Assembly (NCBI GenBank): GCA_021810575.1
Contig: JAJZIN010000035.1
Span: 1-6,033, forward strand
DNA length: 6,033 nt
Reading direction: 5' to 3'
Origin: Thermoplasmata archaeon
GTDB lineage: Archaea > Thermoplasmatota > Thermoplasmata > Thermoplasmatales > Thermoplasmataceae
Shown: positions 5,598 through 6,033 of the stretch, piece by piece
Layout: every line of letters starts with the position of its first letter
Position numbering within the stretch: position 1 is the stretch's first letter
Position numbers and translations under genes: made by a program
Notes under the pieces: generated by a model
The model's input: only the letters and a program-made list of their open reading frames with translations
Databases searched by the model: none
What the model was told of the DNA's origin: nothing

Positions 5598-6033
5598 ATG
5601 GATTCTGATAAAGCCCTGCTTGAATTCATAGGCATTGAAAGCATTGATCAACTTTTTTCTGATGTTCCGGATAAAATAAGGATAAAGAAAGATTCTTTAA
5701 AGAAGGGGATGAGTGAGATGGAATTGCTCATCAGTTCCAACGATATCGGATCCAGAAACAACAGCAGCATGTCCATATTTCTCGGACTCGGATCCTACAA
5801 CAGGTACATTCCGTCTGCAGTGCAGAATATCGTCATGAGGAATGAATTCATCACCTCATACACACCGTATCAGGCGGAAATTTCACAGGGAATGCTCCAG
5901 GCCCTCTTCGAATACCAGAGCCTGATTTCAGATCTCACGGAGATGGATGTTACAAACTCATCCATGTATGATGGCCCCTCAGGCATGGCTGAGGCAGCAA
6001 GAATGGCTTACAGGATCACAGGAAACAATGAAA
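5598..6033 (+). CDS. gcvPA: Glycine dehydrogenase (decarboxylating) subunit 1, N-terminal 145 residues
   Basis: This is the first part of the P-protein alpha subunit of the glycine cleavage system. With subunit 2, which carries the PLP-binding lysine, it decarboxylates glycine and passes the aminomethyl group to the lipoyl arm of H-protein. Family landmarks are in order: LGLGSYNRYIPSAV (about 62-75; relatives have LGxGxYxHYxPxxV), then ITSYTPYQAEISQG (about 85-98), LQALFEYQSLISDLTEMDVT, NSSMYDG (about 120-126) and AEAARMA. The start MDSDKALLEFIGI is typical of the family. The complete protein is about 440-450 residues, so roughly a third is visible. The frame is intact up to the right edge. 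In Archaea and many bacteria P-protein is split this way, and gcvPB would be expected just downstream. Confidence 0.94.
   Translation, partial: MDSDKALLEFIGIESIDQLFSDVPDKIRIKKDSLKKGMSEMELLISSNDIGSRNNSSMSIFLGLGSYNRYIPSAVQNIVMRNEFITSYTPYQAEISQGMLQALFEYQSLISDLTEMDVTNSSMYDGPSGMAEAARMAYRITGNNE

Overview
The window looks like a piece of a Thermoplasmatales-type (Thermoplasmata, Euryarchaeota) chromosome. It carries an archaeal PCNA sliding clamp, a tRNA-Arg gene without an encoded CCA tail, the start of the split archaeal-type glycine dehydrogenase (gcvPA), and AT-rich TATA boxes about 26 bases upstream of start codons, as expected for leaderless archaeal mRNAs. The order is inferred from family resemblance and general style. 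No marker that fixes a species is present.

Left part (about 1-4270) is a graveyard of broken mobile and accessory DNA. In order: a short frame running off the left edge on the minus strand; an N-terminal scrap of a probable ISL3-family transposase (+, 192-403); the C-terminal half of an IS4-superfamily transposase (-, 413-1186) with an intact Y-(2)-R-(3)-E-(6)-K signature; the N-terminal scrap of a second, oppositely oriented transposase of similar type (+, 1335-1557, frameshifted); a long decayed gene on the minus strand (1516-3316); a little-featured stretch with a palindrome; an orphan minus-strand frame (3632-3796); and the C-terminal part of an IS630-family transposase (+, 3868-4266) in which the catalytic Asp has become Gly.

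The most notable object is the minus-strand gene at 1516-3316. Reading frames that look like separate small genes share one frame and join into a single protein of about 599 residues: an N-terminal helix-turn-helix followed by long helical and coiled-coil stretches. It is broken by four in-frame stop codons (three TAA, one TAG) and one extra A in a run of seven directly after the start. A well-placed TATA box lies 26 bases upstream of the inferred ATG. I do not recognise the family.

Right part (about 4370-6033) is ordinary housekeeping DNA: tRNA-Arg(CCT) on the plus strand with its own promoter, facing the PCNA gene tail to tail with only 9 bases between them; then a 376-base divergent region holding both upstream regions and several short repeats; then gcvPA, cut by the right edge after 145 codons. 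PCNA acts in replication and gcvPA in glycine cleavage, so nothing suggests the two work together. The divergent region separates unrelated transcription units.
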